Shown here: positions 34,487 through 46,619 of the stretch, piece after piece
Layout: each line of letters starts with the position of its first letter
Numbering within the stretch: position 1 is the first letter of the stretch
Assembly (NCBI GenBank): GCA_903813345.2
Contig: CAIIXF020000011.1
Coordinates: forward strand, 15,795,754 to 15,859,753
Origin: Owenia fusiformis
Taxonomy: Eukaryota > Annelida > Polychaeta > Sabellida > Oweniidae
Length of the DNA stretch: 64,000 bases
Reading direction: 5' to 3'
Translations under genes and position numbers: made by a program
Notes under the pieces: model-generated
The model's input: only the letters and a program-made list of their open reading frames with translations
Databases searched by the model: none
Told to the model about the DNA's origin: nothing

Positions 34487-36524
34487 TTTTCTTTCTTTCC
34501 GCGTTTTCTCAGCAACTAGAGGGACTTCCTAAAATCTGCTAACATAGTCAACTAGGTAATGAGTTCTAGTTTCTGGGAAATTAGGTCAAATGTTTATCTA
34601 GGTCAAAGGTCAAGAACTAGGTCAAATCGTCTCTTTTTGCTATTTCACAAGTTTTCTCAGTCGTCCTTTGGTATTTTCGCTTCGGGTTTTTTTCATCATG
34701 TTCCTTAGAAAAAAAGCTAATTCCGTTAGGCAAACCGTTTTTTGATTACTCTTACCGATTTTGAGATATGGCGTCCGAAAAGTAGGTCAGAACATAAAAA
34801 ATTCTCCAAATTCAACGTGTGAATTATCAAATAAGTGTAGAATTATCTCAGGAATCCGAATCTGCAAACAAAATTTTGATCCGACTTCCGGTTCGGAAGT
34901 TATAGCGTTTTGAAATCTCAAAAATCGCTAAATTTGGTGCCCATGTTAAGTCAATGGGAAAAAAGGCTTTTTCGAAGTGTAAAATACAAGATATAGACTG
35001 AGTTCAGCTTAACATATTGAATGCCTATAAAAGAAGGGGACCTCAAAAGCTACATAGCTTCGAAATTTGGACACCAAAATGCCTAGGTCAAAATCTAGGT
35101 CAAATTCATAGTTTTTCCTTATTTTTGCGATTCTGGCACTACACTTTTAGGATTTGCTTCAAAATTTTGTATACAGGTAGCAAAGAGTGTGCTAATAGTG
35201 AGAGCCTTTTGCCGTCAGAAAGTATTTTGACCCACTTTTGAGATATGGTGTCCGTAAAGTAGGTCAAAATAAAAATTTCTCATAATTTAACTTATGAGTT
35301 ATGAATTAAGGGTAGAATTTTCTCAGGAATCTGAATCTGCAAACCAAATTTCAATCCGACTTTTCGTTGGGAAGTTATGGCGTTTTGAAAGCTCAAAAAT
35401 CGCTAATTTTGGTGCCCCATGTTATGTCAATGAGAAAAAAGATTTTTTTGAAGTGTAAAATACCAGATAAAGACTGAGTACAGCTTAAGATTCTGAAAGT
35501 CTATAAAAGAAGGGGACCTCGAAGGCTATCTAGCTTTAAAATTTGGACACCAAAATCCCTAGGTCAAAATCTAGGTCAAATACATAGTTTTTCCTTATTT
35601 TTGCGATTCTGGCACTACACTTTTAGGATTTGCTTCAAAATTTTGTATACAGGTAGCAAAGAGTGTGCTAATAGTGAGAGCCTTTTGCCGTCAGAAAGTA
35701 TTTTGACCCACTTTTGAGATATGGTGTCCGTAAAGTAGGTCAAAATAAAAATTTCTCATAATTTAACTTATGAGTTATGAATTAAGGGTAGAATTTTCTA
35801 AGGAATCCGAATCTGCAAACCAAATTTCAATCCGACTTTTCGTTGGGAAGTTATGCTAATTTTGGTGCCCCATGTTATGTCAATGAGAAAAAAGATTTTT
35901 TTGAAGTCTAAAATACCAGATATAGACTGAGTACAGCTTAACATTCTGAAAGCCTTTTAAGGAAGGGGACCTCGAAGGCTATCTAGCTTTAAAATTTGGA
36001 CACCAAAATGCCAAGGTCAAAATCTAGGGCAAATTCATAATTTTCCTTATTTTTGCGATTCTGACATTACACTTTAATGATTTGCTTCGAAATTTTGTAT
36101 ACAGGTAGCAAAGAGTGTGCTTATAGTGATAGCCTTTTGCCGTCAGAAAGTATTTTGACCCACTTTTGAGATATGGTGTCCAAAAAGTAGGTCAAAATAA
36201 AAAAATCTCCAAATTTAATGTATGAGTTATGAATTAAGGGTAGAATTTTCTCAGGAGTCCGAATCTTTAAACCAAAATACAATCTTACTTCTGGTTAGAT
36301 AGTTATAGCGGTTTGAAGTCTCGAAAAGTCGATATGATGATATCCCCATGTTAAGCCAATGGAGTCGAAGATAAAAAATGGAGAGTTGTCTAAATGTCTA
36401 AATTCTAGCTGACTCGATCAGCTTATTCTGGATGACTCAGCTTACAAGTATTCTGGATGACTCAGCTTAAAAAAAGAATTAAATCTGGAGTCTTAAATTG
36501 AACTTGTTCAATTTACATGTCTAG
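34487..36524 (+). mobile_element. Helitron-like body unit 1 (three ~475-bp monomers)
   Basis: Starts TTTTCTTTCTTTCCGCG, then a unique leader (TTTTCTCAGCAACTAGAGGG) and three tandem monomers of about 450-480 bp. Each monomer is marked by GAAGGGGACCTC, GGTCAAAATCTAGG and TTTTGCCGTCAG. It ends AAATCTGGAGTCT, a hairpin AAATTGAAC/GTTCAATTT at 36495-36514, 6 nt, then CTAG at 36521-36524, followed by TTATTATT. A 3' hairpin just before CTRR is the Helitron hallmark. No Rep/helicase ORF is present, so it is non-autonomous. Confidence 0.75.
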
Positions 36525-38738
36525 TTATTATTATTATTATTATTTTTCTTTCTTTCCGCGTTTTCTCAGCAACTAGAGGGACTTCCTAAAATCTGCTAAC
36601 ATAGTCAACTAGGTAATGAGTTCTAGTTTCTGGGAAATTAGGTCAAATGTTTATCTAGGTCAAAGGTCAAGAACTAGGTCAAATCGTCTCTTTTTGCTAT
36701 TTCACAAGTTTTCTCAGTCGTCCTTTGGTATTTTCGCTCTGGGTTTTTTTCATCATGTTCCTTAGAAAAAAAGCTAATTCCGTAAGGCAAACCGTTTTTT
36801 GATTACTCTTACCGATTTTGAGATATGGCGTCCGAAAAGTAGGTCAGAACATAAAAAATTCTCCAAATTCAACGTGTGAATTATCAAATAAGTGTAGAAT
36901 TATCTCAGGAATCCGAATCTGCAAACAAAATTTTGATCCGACTTCCGGTTCGGAAGTTATAGCGTTTTGAAATCTCAAAAATCGCTAAATTTGGTGCCCA
37001 TGTTAAGTCAATGGGAAAAAAGGCTTTTTCGAAGTGTAAAATACAAGATATAGACTGAGTTCAGCTTAACATATTCAATGCCTATAAAAGAAGGGGACCT
37101 CAAAAGCTACATAGCTTCGAAATTTGGACACCAGAATGCCTAGGTCAAAATCTAGGTCAAATTCATAGTTTTTCCTTATTTTTGCGATTCTGGCACTACA
37201 CTTTTAGGATTTGCTTCAAAATTTTGTATACAGGTAGCAAAGAGTGTGCTAATAGTGAGAGCCTTTTGCCGTCAGAAAGTATTTTGACCCACTTTTGAGA
37301 TATGGTGTCCGTAAAGTAGGTCAAAATAAAAATTTCTCATAATTTAACTTATGAGTTATGAATTAAGGGTAGAATTTTCTCAGGAATCCGAATCTGCAAA
37401 CCAAATTTCAATCCGACTTTTCGTTGGGAAGTTATGGCGTTTTGAAAGCTCAAAAATCGCTAATTTTGGTGCCCCATGTTATGTCAATGAGAAAAAAGAT
37501 TTTTTTGAAGAGTAAAATACCAGATAAAGACTGAGTACAGCTTAAGATTCTGAAAGTCTATAAAAGAAGGGGACCTCGAAGGCTAACTAGCTTTAAAATT
37601 TGGACACCAAAATCCCTAGGTCAAAATCTAGGTCAAATACATAGTTTTTCCTTATTTTTGCGATTCTGGCACTACACTTTTAGGATTTGCTTCGAAATTT
37701 TGTATACAGGTAGCAAAGAGTGAGCTTATAGTGTTAGCCTTTTGCCGTCAGAGAGTATTTTGACCCACTTTTGAGATATGGTGTCCGAAAAGTAGGTCAA
37801 AATAAAAAATTCTCCAAATTTTACGTATGAGTTATGAATTAAGAATAGAATTTTCTCAGGAATCCGAATCTGCAAACCAAATGTCGATCCGACTTCCAGT
37901 TCCAAAGTTATGGCGTGTCCTAAAAGTAGGTCAAAATAAAAATTCGCCAAATTTAACGTATGAGTTATGAATAAGGGGTAGAATTTTGTCAGGAATCCGA
38001 ATCTTTAAATCAAATTTCGATCCGACTTCCGGTTTGAAAGTTATGGCGTTTTGAAATTTCGAGAAAAATCGATCTGATGTTATCCTGATAGAAAGTCAAG
38101 GAAAAAAGATTTTTTTGAAGTGTAAAATACGAGATATAGATTGAGTACAGCTTAAGATAATGAATTCCTATAAAAGAAGGGGACCTCAAAAGCTACCTAG
38201 TTTCAATATTTGGACACCAAAATGCCAAGGTCAAAATCTAGGGCAAATTCATAATTTTCCTTATTTTTGCGATTCTGACATTACACTTTAATGATTTGCT
38301 TCGAAATTTTGTATACAGGTAGCAAAGAGTGTGCTTATAGTGATAGCCTTTTGCCGTCAGAAAGTATTTTGACCCACTTTTGAGATATGGTGTCCAAAAA
38401 GTAGGTCAAAATAAAAAAATCTCCAAATTTAATGTATGAGTTATGAATTAAGGGTAGAATTTTCTCAGGAGTCCGTATCTTTAATCCAAAATACAATCTA
38501 ACTTCTGGTTAGATAGTTATAGCGGTTTGAAGTCTCGAAAAGTCGATATGATGATATCCCCATGTTAAGCCAATGGAGTCGAAGATAAAAAATGGAGAGT
38601 TGTCTAAATGTCTAAATTCTAGCTGACTCGATCAGCTTATTCTGGATGACTCAGCTTACAAGTATTCTGGATGACTCAGCTTAAAAAAAGAATTAAATCT
38701 GGAGTCTTAAATTGAACTTGTTCAATTTACATGTCTAG
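36525..38738 (+). mobile_element. Helitron-like body unit 2 (three monomers)
   Basis: Nearly identical to unit 1 over the first kilobase (34487-35500 against 36535-37560) and over the last 500 bp, but with an extra partial monomer of about 130 bp near 37900. It ends with the same AAATCTGGAGTCT, a hairpin at 38709-38728 and CTAG at 38735-38738. The close match to unit 1 implies a recent event, either a second insertion of the same source or a tandem duplication. Confidence 0.75.
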
Positions 38739-41581
38739 TTATTATTATTCTTTCAGAATCTTCCTCCTTCCCAGATTTCTCACCAACTAAAAGAATTTAC
38801 TTTAAGCTGCTTACATGATCAACTAGGGGCAGTACCTGGGATGATGGGAAATTAGGTCAAATTTTTATCTAGGTCAAGGGTCAAGAACTAGGTCAAATCA
38901 AGGTCAAATTAACATTCTGTCAATTATCTTCGTTGTTGTTTGTCGTAACTACTTCATCTTAGTTTCTACATGTAGCTTAGAAAAAAACAAATCGAGAGTG
39001 TGCCATCCGTTTTTTGATTACTCTTAGCGATTTTGAGATATGGCGTCCTGAAAGTAGGTCAAAACCAAAAAGTTCTCCAAATTTAACATATGAGCTATGA
39101 AATAAGGGTAGAATTTTCTCAGGAATCCGAATCTGCAAACCAAATTTTGATCCGACTTCCCGTTCGGAAGTTATGGCGTTTTGAAAGCTCAAAAATCGCT
39201 AAATTTGGTGCCCATGTTAAGTCAATGGGAAAAAAGATTTTTTGAAGTGAAAAATACGAAATATAGACTGAGTTCAGCTAAATATAATGAAAGCTTTTAA
39301 AAGAAGGGGACCTCATAAGCCATCTAGCTTCAAAATTTGGACACCAAAATGCCTAGGTCAAAATCTAGGTCAAATTGAAAGTTTTTCCTTATTTTTGCGA
39401 TTCTGACACAACAGATTAATTATATTCTTCGAAATTTTGTATACATGTAGCTAAGAGTCTGCTAATAGTGTTAGCCTTTTGCCGTCAGAAAGTATTTTGC
39501 CCCATTTTTGAGATATGGTGTCCGAAAAGTAGGTCAAAATAAAAAATTCTCAAAATTTGACGTTTGAGTTATGAATTAAGTATAGAATTTTCTCAGGAAT
39601 CCGAATCTGCAAACCAAATTTCGATCCGACTTCCGGTTTGGAAGTTATGGCGTGTCCGAAAAGTAGGTCAAAATAAAAAGTTTCCAAATTTAATGTATGA
39701 GCTATGAATTAAGGATAGGATTTTCTCTGGAATCCAAATCTGCAAACCAAATTTCGATCCGACTTCCGGTTCGGAAGTTATGGCGTTTTGAAAGCTCAAA
39801 AATCGCTAAATTTGGTGCCCCATGTTATGTCAATGGGAAAAAATATTTTTTGAAGTGTAAAATACGAGATATAGACTAAGTATGGCTAAACATAATGGAA
39901 GCCCATAAAAGAAGGGGACCTCAAAACCTTCTAATTTTGAAAATTTGGACAACAAAATGCCTAGGTCAAAATCTAGGTCAAATTCAAAGCTTTTCCTTAT
40001 TTTTGCGATTCTGACACTACACTTTAATTATATTCTTCGAAATTGTGTATACATGTAGCCAAGAGTGTGCTTATAGTGTTAGCCTTTTGCCGTCAAAAAG
40101 TATTTTGACCCACTTTTGAGATATGGTGTCCCAAAAGTAGGTCAAAATAAAAAAATCTACAAATGTAACGTATGAGTTATGAATAAGGGGTAGAATTTTA
40201 TCAGGAATCCGAATCTGCAAATCAAATTTTGATTCGACCTCCTGTTCGGAACTTATGGTGTTTTGAAAGCTCAAAAATCGCTAAATTTGCTGCCCCATGT
40301 TATGTCAATGGGAAAAAAGATTTTTTTGAAGTGTAAAATACGAGATATAGACTGAGTACAGCTTAATATAATGAAAGCCTATTAAAGAAGGGGACCTCGA
40401 AGGCTACTTAGCTCCAAAATTTGGACACCAAAATGCCTAGGTCAAAATCTAGGTCAAATTTATAGTTTTCCCTTATTTTTGCGATTCTGACACTATATTT
40501 AAATGATTTGCTTTAAAATTTTGTATACAGGTAGCAAAGAGTATGCTAATAGTGTTAGCGTTTTGCCGTCAGAAAGTATTTTGACCCACTTTTGAGATAT
40601 GGTGTCCGAAAAGTAGGCCAAAGTTAAAAAATTTCCAAATTTAACGTATGAGTTATGAATTAAGGGTAGAATTTTCTCAGAAATCTAGATCTGCAAACCA
40701 AATTTCAATCCGACTACTTGTTCTGAAGTTATGGCGTTTTGAAATCTCAAAAATCGCTAAATTTGGTGCCCCATGTTAAATCAATGGGACCGAATAATTT
40801 TTTGAAGTATAAAAATACAAGATATAGAATGAGTACAGCTAAACATAATGAAAGCCCATAGAAGAAGGGGACCTCAAAAGCTACTTTCCTTCAAAGTTTG
40901 GACACCAAAATACCTAGTTCAAAATCTAGGACAAATTCATAGTTTTTTTTATTTTGCGATTCTGACACTACACTTCAATGATATTCTCCGAAATTTTGTA
41001 AACTTGTAGCAAAGAGTGTGCTCATAATGTTAACATTTTGCCGTCAATAAGTTTTTTGACCCACTTTTGAGATATGGTGTCCGAAATGTAGGTCAAAATA
41101 AAAAAGTTCTCCAATTTTAAATTATGAGTTATGAATTAGGTGTAGAATTTCCTCAGGAATCTGGATCTGAAATTAAATTGCAATCAGACCCCCGGTTTAG
41201 ATTCTACGCCATTTTGAAGTTTGAAATTCGCACTTGCCAGTATTCACGATGCAGATTGATCAAATATACTTTCAAAAATTCCTGCATACCCTACTTTACC
41301 TCTCTACCTACTCAGCTACTTATTTGACTACTTACTCAATTACTTAATTAGTTATTACTTCCTTAGCAACTTACTCAGCTACTAACTCGGGTACTTACTC
41401 AGCTACTTACTCAGCTACCTACTCAGCTTTTTACTCAGTTACTTACTCAGCTACTTCCTCAACTACTACTAAGGTACTTACTCAGCTAATTACTCAGTTA
41501 CTTACTCAGCTCTTTACTGATCTATCTAGGTCAAATAAATCTGGAGTCTTAAATTGAACTTGTTCAATTTCACAAATCTAG
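38739..41581 (+). mobile_element. Helitron-like body unit 3 (four monomers, diverged)
   Basis: Begins TTATTATTATTCTTTCAGAATC. The leader differs from units 1-2 (CACCAACTAAAAGAATTTAC) and there are four monomers. Before the 3' end lies a degenerate TACTTACTCAGCTAC tandem stretch (about 41285-41520). It ends AAATCTGGAGTCT (41537-41549), the hairpin at 41551-41570 and CTAG at 41578-41581. The spacer is CACAAAT rather than ACATGT, yet hairpin and CTAG are intact. Confidence 0.72.
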
Positions 41582-43172
41582 TTATTCTTTCTTTCTTCCT
41601 CCTAACAGATTTTCTCTCCAACTATAACATCTTACTTAATCCAACCTACATGGTTGACTAGGGAATGTATCTGGCTTTCTGGGAAATTAGGTCAAATTTT
41701 TATCTAGGTCAAAGGTCAAGAACTAGGTCAAATCTTACATTTTCAACATTCTTCATCATATCTTCGTCAATATTCTTCGTAACTCCTTCATCTTTTTTCC
41801 ATCGTGTAGCTTAGAAAAAGGCGAATCAAAGATATGACATCAGAATTTTGATTACTCTTACCGATTTTGAGATATGGCGTCCGGAAAGTAGGTCAGAACA
41901 GAAAGTTCTCCAAATTCAACATGTGAGTTATGAAATAAGTGTAGAATGATCTCAGGAATCTGAATCTGCAAACCAAATTTGGATCGGACTTCCGGTTCGG
42001 AAGTTATAGCGTTTTGAAAGCTCAAAATTCGCTAAATTTGGTGCCTATGTTAAGTCAATGGGAAAAAAGACTTTTTCGAAGTGTAAAATACAAGATATAG
42101 ACTGAGTACAGCTTAACATAATGAATGCTTATAAAAGAAGGGGACCTCAAAAGCTACATAGCTTCAAAATTTGGACACCAAAATGCCTAGGTCAAAATCT
42201 ACGTCAAATTCATAGTTTTTCCTTATTTTTACGATTCTGACAATACACTTTAATAATTTACTTCAAAATTTTGTATACAGGTAGCGAAGAGTGTGCTAAT
42301 AGTGTTAGCCTTTTGCCGTCAGAAAGTATTTTGACCCACTTTTGAGATATGGTGTCCGAAAACTAGGTCAAAATAAAAAATTCTCCAAATTTAACATATG
42401 AGCTATGAATTAAGAGTAGAATTTTCCCAGGAATCCGAATCTGTAAACCAAATTTCAATCCGACTTTCGGTTCGGAAGTTATGGCGTTTTGAAAGCTCAA
42501 AAATCGCTAAATTTGGTGCCCCATGTTATGTCAATGAGAAAAAAGATTTTTTTGAAGTGTAAAATACCAGATATAAACTGAGTACAGCTTAACATTCTGA
42601 AAGCCTATAAAAGAATGGGACCTCGAAGGCTATCTAGCTTTAAAATTTGGACACCAAAATGCCTAGGTCAAAATCTAGGTCAAATTCATAGTTTTTCCTT
42701 ATTTTTGCGATTCTGACATTACACTTTAATGATTTGCTTCGAAATTTTGTATACAGGTAGCAAAGAGTGTGCTTATAGTGTTAGCCTTCTGCTGTCAGAA
42801 AGTATTTTGACCCACTTTTGAGATATGGTGTCTGAAAAGTAGGTCAAAATAAAAAGTTCTCCAAATTTAACGTATGAGTTATGAATTAAGGGAAGAATTT
42901 CCTCAGGAATCAGAATCTTTAAACTAAATTTCGATCCAACTTCTGATTAGATAGTTATAGCGGTTTGAAGTCTCGAAAAGTCGATATGATGATATCCCCA
43001 TGTTAAGCCAATGGAGTCGAAGATAACATTCTTAAGAGTTGTCTAAATGTCTATATTCTAGCTGACTCAGCTTATTCTGAATGACTCAGCTTACAAGTAT
43101 TTGGATGACTCAGCTTAAAAAAAGTCTGAAATCTGGAGTCTTAAATTGAACTTGTTCAATTTACATGTCTAG
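41582..43172 (+). mobile_element. Helitron-like body unit 4 (two monomers)
   Basis: Begins TTATTCTTTCTTTCTTCC, has two monomers, the ACTCAGCTTA motif and a 3' end with AAATCTGGAGTCT (43129-43141), hairpin 43143-43162, ACATGT and CTAG (43169-43172). The sequence following (TTATATATCC) is the right flank of the whole array. Monomer-borne ORFs across the array (for example 35017-35241, 40071-40274) are short, conserved only as part of the repeat, and not genes. Confidence 0.72.
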
Positions 43173-43240
43173 TTATATATCCATTTGTAACCTCATGTTA
43201 AAGGGCCCTTGTAATCCGAGAACATTCTTGAAAAATGAAA

Positions 43241-43471
43241 CACCCTAATAAAAAAATTGGAACATTTGATAATTGAAGTCAAAATCGTTATTTTTCTCTA
43301 AAATGCATCAAACATTGACTAGTTTAATGCATTTACTCTGTGGCTTGCACCTATAAACTTAACATCAGAGAGATAAGTGACTGAACTATCCTCAGTAAAA
43401 TTTTGGTGCATTTTGGTGGAAAAATAAAGGTTTTGTGTTTAACAAATGTTCCACTTTTTTGGGCCACCCTG
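43241..43471. mobile_element. Mariner-type MITE, GGGTGGCCC end
   Basis: The right end, reversed, is CAGGGTGGCCCAAAAAAGTG followed by GAACATTTG, with TA outside. The left end is decayed (CACCCTAATAAAAAAATTGG then AACATTTG) but still inverted. It is about 231 bp and lies 70 bp from the Helitron-like array. Confidence 0.65.
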
Positions 43472-43473
43472 TA

Positions 43474-44315
43474 TATTAGAACATAATCCTATCAAAATAG
43501 GTACTTAAGCTATATAATCATTTTCTATTTTCGAAAAATGCTCATACCGTAATTGATCAAAATTGGTACTATTGCTATATTCATTGTTTATTTCCCAAAA
43601 ATGCTCACGTGGAACCTCGTCAATTTGTGGAAGAGGCATTAATAATGACCGGGGGTTTCATTAGCAGCAGGCAACAGGCAATTTTCACCGGTTGTTTTCA
43701 CAAAATCGCACTGTTGTTTTTAGGCACTTTCCATGTCAAATTTATGCTTTCCATTAATTTTGCCTTTTGTTTCCATTTATTTATCCTGTAATGAGAAATT
43801 CTAGTGAAACCCCTGAATGCTAAGCATTTTATGTATCTAAACCCCAGACATAGATAATCAATTCACTAATGGTAATGTTTACATTCCTATTGTCCTATTA
43901 ATAGTCAAGAGTCTTCTTATTTGCAACATATCGTGACAACCCCAAAAAAAGTATCAAGTTTTGGTAAATTAAATTGACAGAAAAAATTGAAAGATGCTAA
44001 AGTAATGGATGTAGAAGAATGGGCTTGAAATACATACTTTAAAATTATGAAGAAATCATTGGGAAATGGGTACTTCATTTGCATCAAAGGAAACAAGAAA
44101 ATCTGACATGGGACATGGTGTTTTTTTAGGTTTTGGTCTTCGATGATCAATGAGAATGGTTAAACCAAACATTGTTATTGAGTTAGTTCCTTGCCAATTT
44201 TCTCATTTGGTGATCAGCCAGGCAGAATTGAACATCGAAAGTAAACGCTGAATCCCTTAGTAGCATATAACTATGAGCTATTCCATCATTTTACAGCATT
44301 TAATCTTAAATTTAC
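43474..44315. other. No gene supported
   Basis: ORFs at 43609-43791 and 43917-44150 lack splice sites and recognisable motifs. Confidence 0.45.
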
Positions 44316-44564
44316 TAGCATTCTTATATTTTCAATTTTCAATTTACTACCATTCTTATATTTTCAATCTTCAATTTACTACCATTCTTATATTTTCAAT
44401 CTTCAATTTACTACCATTCTTATATTTTTAATCTTCACTTTACTACCATTCTTATATTTTCAATCTTTAATTTACTACCATTCTCATATTTTCAATCTTC
44501 AATTTACTACCATTTTCATATTTTCAATCTTCAATTTACTACCAGTCTCATATTTTCAATCTTG

Positions 44565-44884
44565 AAACTGAAACTTTTAAACATCTGAATTCTAGAAATA
44601 AATTTAAGTCAGATTTGAAAAAGTATTATCTGGACAAGTATTAAATTAATCTGTATAACATTTAGCTATATGTGCTTTTATATATGTATATTTCTTTCTC
44701 TTCTATCACTTTTCTTCTAACTTTCTATCTTAAAAAACAGTTTTATATCTTGTCATCTTGATTAATACAATTATGTAATATAATCATATGTAACTATATA
44801 CACCCGCATGGGTGTCAGTTGCCTGTACATTGAAAATCGATATAATTGACAAATAAACAACTATGCAAACTGTAAAAAAAAAAA
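44565..44884 (+). mobile_element. 5'-truncated non-LTR retrotransposon tail
   Basis: It starts with a C-terminal-like coding end (FKHLNSRNKFKSDLKKYYLD then KY and stop at about 44642), a pattern common at the end of jockey/CR1-type ORF2 proteins. It then has about 230 bp of 3' UTR and an A-tract near 44872-44882. It interrupts the 32-bp repeat. Class-level assignment only; the fragment is too short to place in a family. Confidence 0.65.
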
Positions 44885-45156
44885 TTAACTACCATTCTTA
44901 TATTTTCAATCTTCAATTTACTATCATTCTTATATTTTCAATCTTCAATTTACTACCATTTTCATATTTTCAATCTTCAATTTACTACCAGTCTCATATT
45001 TTCAATCTTCAATTTACTACCATTTTTATATTTTCAATCTTCAATTTATTATCATTCTTATATTTTCAATCTTCAATTTACTACCATTCTCATATTTTCA
45101 ATCTTCAATTTACTACCATTCTCATATTTTCAATCTTCAATTCACTACCATTCTTA

Positions 45157-45538
45157 GTACCCCGGACAGGTTGGATGATGCAGTCATGTTTTTACTCTAT
45201 ATTTCAAAAAGAACAACCATTATTATTGAACTTTACATATTTTATTCTGGAGACAATTTCCAACATGGAAAAAATTATTTTAACGAAATTCCTAATTTTA
45301 TGATTTTAATAGGCTCTTTTTCAAGAGTTTATCAATTGTTCAGCAAAAACCAGTATTTTATTGACAGTGAAGCATTTTTAAAAAAGCCTGTCAAAATCAT
45401 GGATATATTGAAAAAATATTTATTTACCATGTTGGAAATTGTCTCTAGAATAAATCTTGAAAATTTTAATAAGAATGGTTGTTCCATTGCAAATATAGAG
45501 TAAAAACACGACTGCATCATTCAACCTGTCCGGGGTAC
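45157..45538. mobile_element. 382-bp MITE of GTACCCCGGACAGG family
   Basis: The left end GTACCCCGGACAGGTTGGAT and reversed right end GTACCCCGGACAGGTTGAAT are inverted, and the arms continue for about 150 bp. It sits inside the 32-bp tandem repeat, whose uninterrupted units read CCATTCTTATATTTTC. At the element the text is CCATTCT-TA-[element]-TA-TATTTTC, which proves a TA target duplication. The overlapping ORFs are not genes. It shares ends with 18315-19404. Confidence 0.9.
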
Positions 45539-45575
45539 TATATTTTCAATCTTCAATTTACTACCTTTACAATAT

Positions 45576-46079
45576 TCAATATTCAATTAATGAGAGTCCT
45601 TTGCATCATAAACCTACCATAAATTAACCAACAACCCAAGCAATGTAAGAATTGGTAACTAATAATTGCTTTTAATTCTCCAGGTCATACTAACAATTTT
45701 ATATATTCTGTGCCTGACACATTGTCTTTTGAAGATATTACGAAACCGAAGCGACTTCATGGCATTCATAAAGAACCAGATTAAATATAAGTGAGGCCTT
45801 CTGTAATATGTCACGATGCCAACAGTTCTTACAGATAATAAATATAACCATGGAAACCAAATTGTCTTGAAAATGGCATACCTTTGCCAGCACTCTTTAT
45901 TTCATTTCCACTCATTTTCACACTCACACACATTTAATTGGAATCATTTTTTTCTGCTTAAAAATCATACCATGGTGAAAATTATTTATTTAAAACTAGG
46001 CACGGGTAGGAACCAGGACCAATGGTGTGATGTAACAGCACTGACCCTCATGAAAGGGTATGAGGATTGTTGACAAAAA
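45576..46079. other. No gene supported
   Basis: The plus ORF at 45816-46073 has no splice context and an unremarkable peptide. Confidence 0.4.
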
Positions 46080-46185
46080 GGGGATGGATGGATGGATGGA
46101 TGGATGGATGGGTGGATGGATGGATGGACGAGCAGGTGGGCCAGTGGTTGGGTGGACAGAAGGATGGATGGCAGACTGATGGACT
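46080..46185. repeat. GGAT tetranucleotide microsatellite
   Basis: GATG/GGAT repeats, degenerate after 46130. The plus ORF 46067-46282 (MDGW repeats) is an artefact of it. Confidence 0.95.
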
Positions 46186-46461
46186 AATGGATAAATTGAT
46201 TTGTGGGCGATTCTACACCAATATTAGTATGATCAACTTCGACATTACTGCCTATCTGAGAATTACACCCACTCCTCGGTAAACCACTAACATAATAACA
46301 ATACTAATGGAATCCACTAGACCATATAAATGTACAAGGAAATATCCCATGTGCAAGTATTGCAACCTTGGAGTGGAGGAATTGTAATCAGATAAGAACA
46401 CACCTGAGACACAGCAAAAACTAAAGAGATAGCAAGTTGCTACTAGAGCACAGTGAGTCTG

Positions 46462-46521
46462 CCACTGAGACTCAGTAGGTAGAGTATCAGTTTACAGACT
46501 GTAAGGTACACGTTCATTTCC
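46462..46521 (+). repeat. tRNA-like (SINE head) fragment
   Basis: GACTCAGTAGGTAGAGTATCAG resembles a tRNA A-box/D-arm, then ACTGTAAGG an anticodon-loop-like segment and CGTTCATTTCCC a degenerate B-box. Arms do not pair well enough for a functional tRNA, so a SINE or tRNA pseudogene is more likely. Confidence 0.4.
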
Positions 46522-46619
46522 CAAATAGATATCATATATCTTTTAGTCTTATTTTCAAAATTCCTCAAATTTAATTTATACCCAAAGTACACTCAAGAGT
46601 AGAAGGGATTTAAATATGA

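Larger units (their letters stand above)
44316..45575. repeat. 32-bp tandem repeat, split by two insertions
   Basis: Units of TATTTTCAATCTTCAATTTA then CTACCATTCTTA run at about 44316-44564, 44885-45154 and 45541-45575. The gaps are a LINE tail and a MITE. Because the interrupted array is regular, it gives the pre-insertion sequence for both. The ORF at 44863-45303 is the repeat read through and is not a gene. Confidence 0.93.

Noticed and set aside
34310-43172. CRISPR-like array
   Set aside because: The repeats are about 475 bp, contiguous, and without unique spacers; eukaryotic context.
34310-43172. Simple satellite with no transposon link
   Set aside because: Four conserved hairpin-CTAG 3' ends and three separate 5' heads are not expected of a plain satellite, although unequal exchange may have shaped the monomers.
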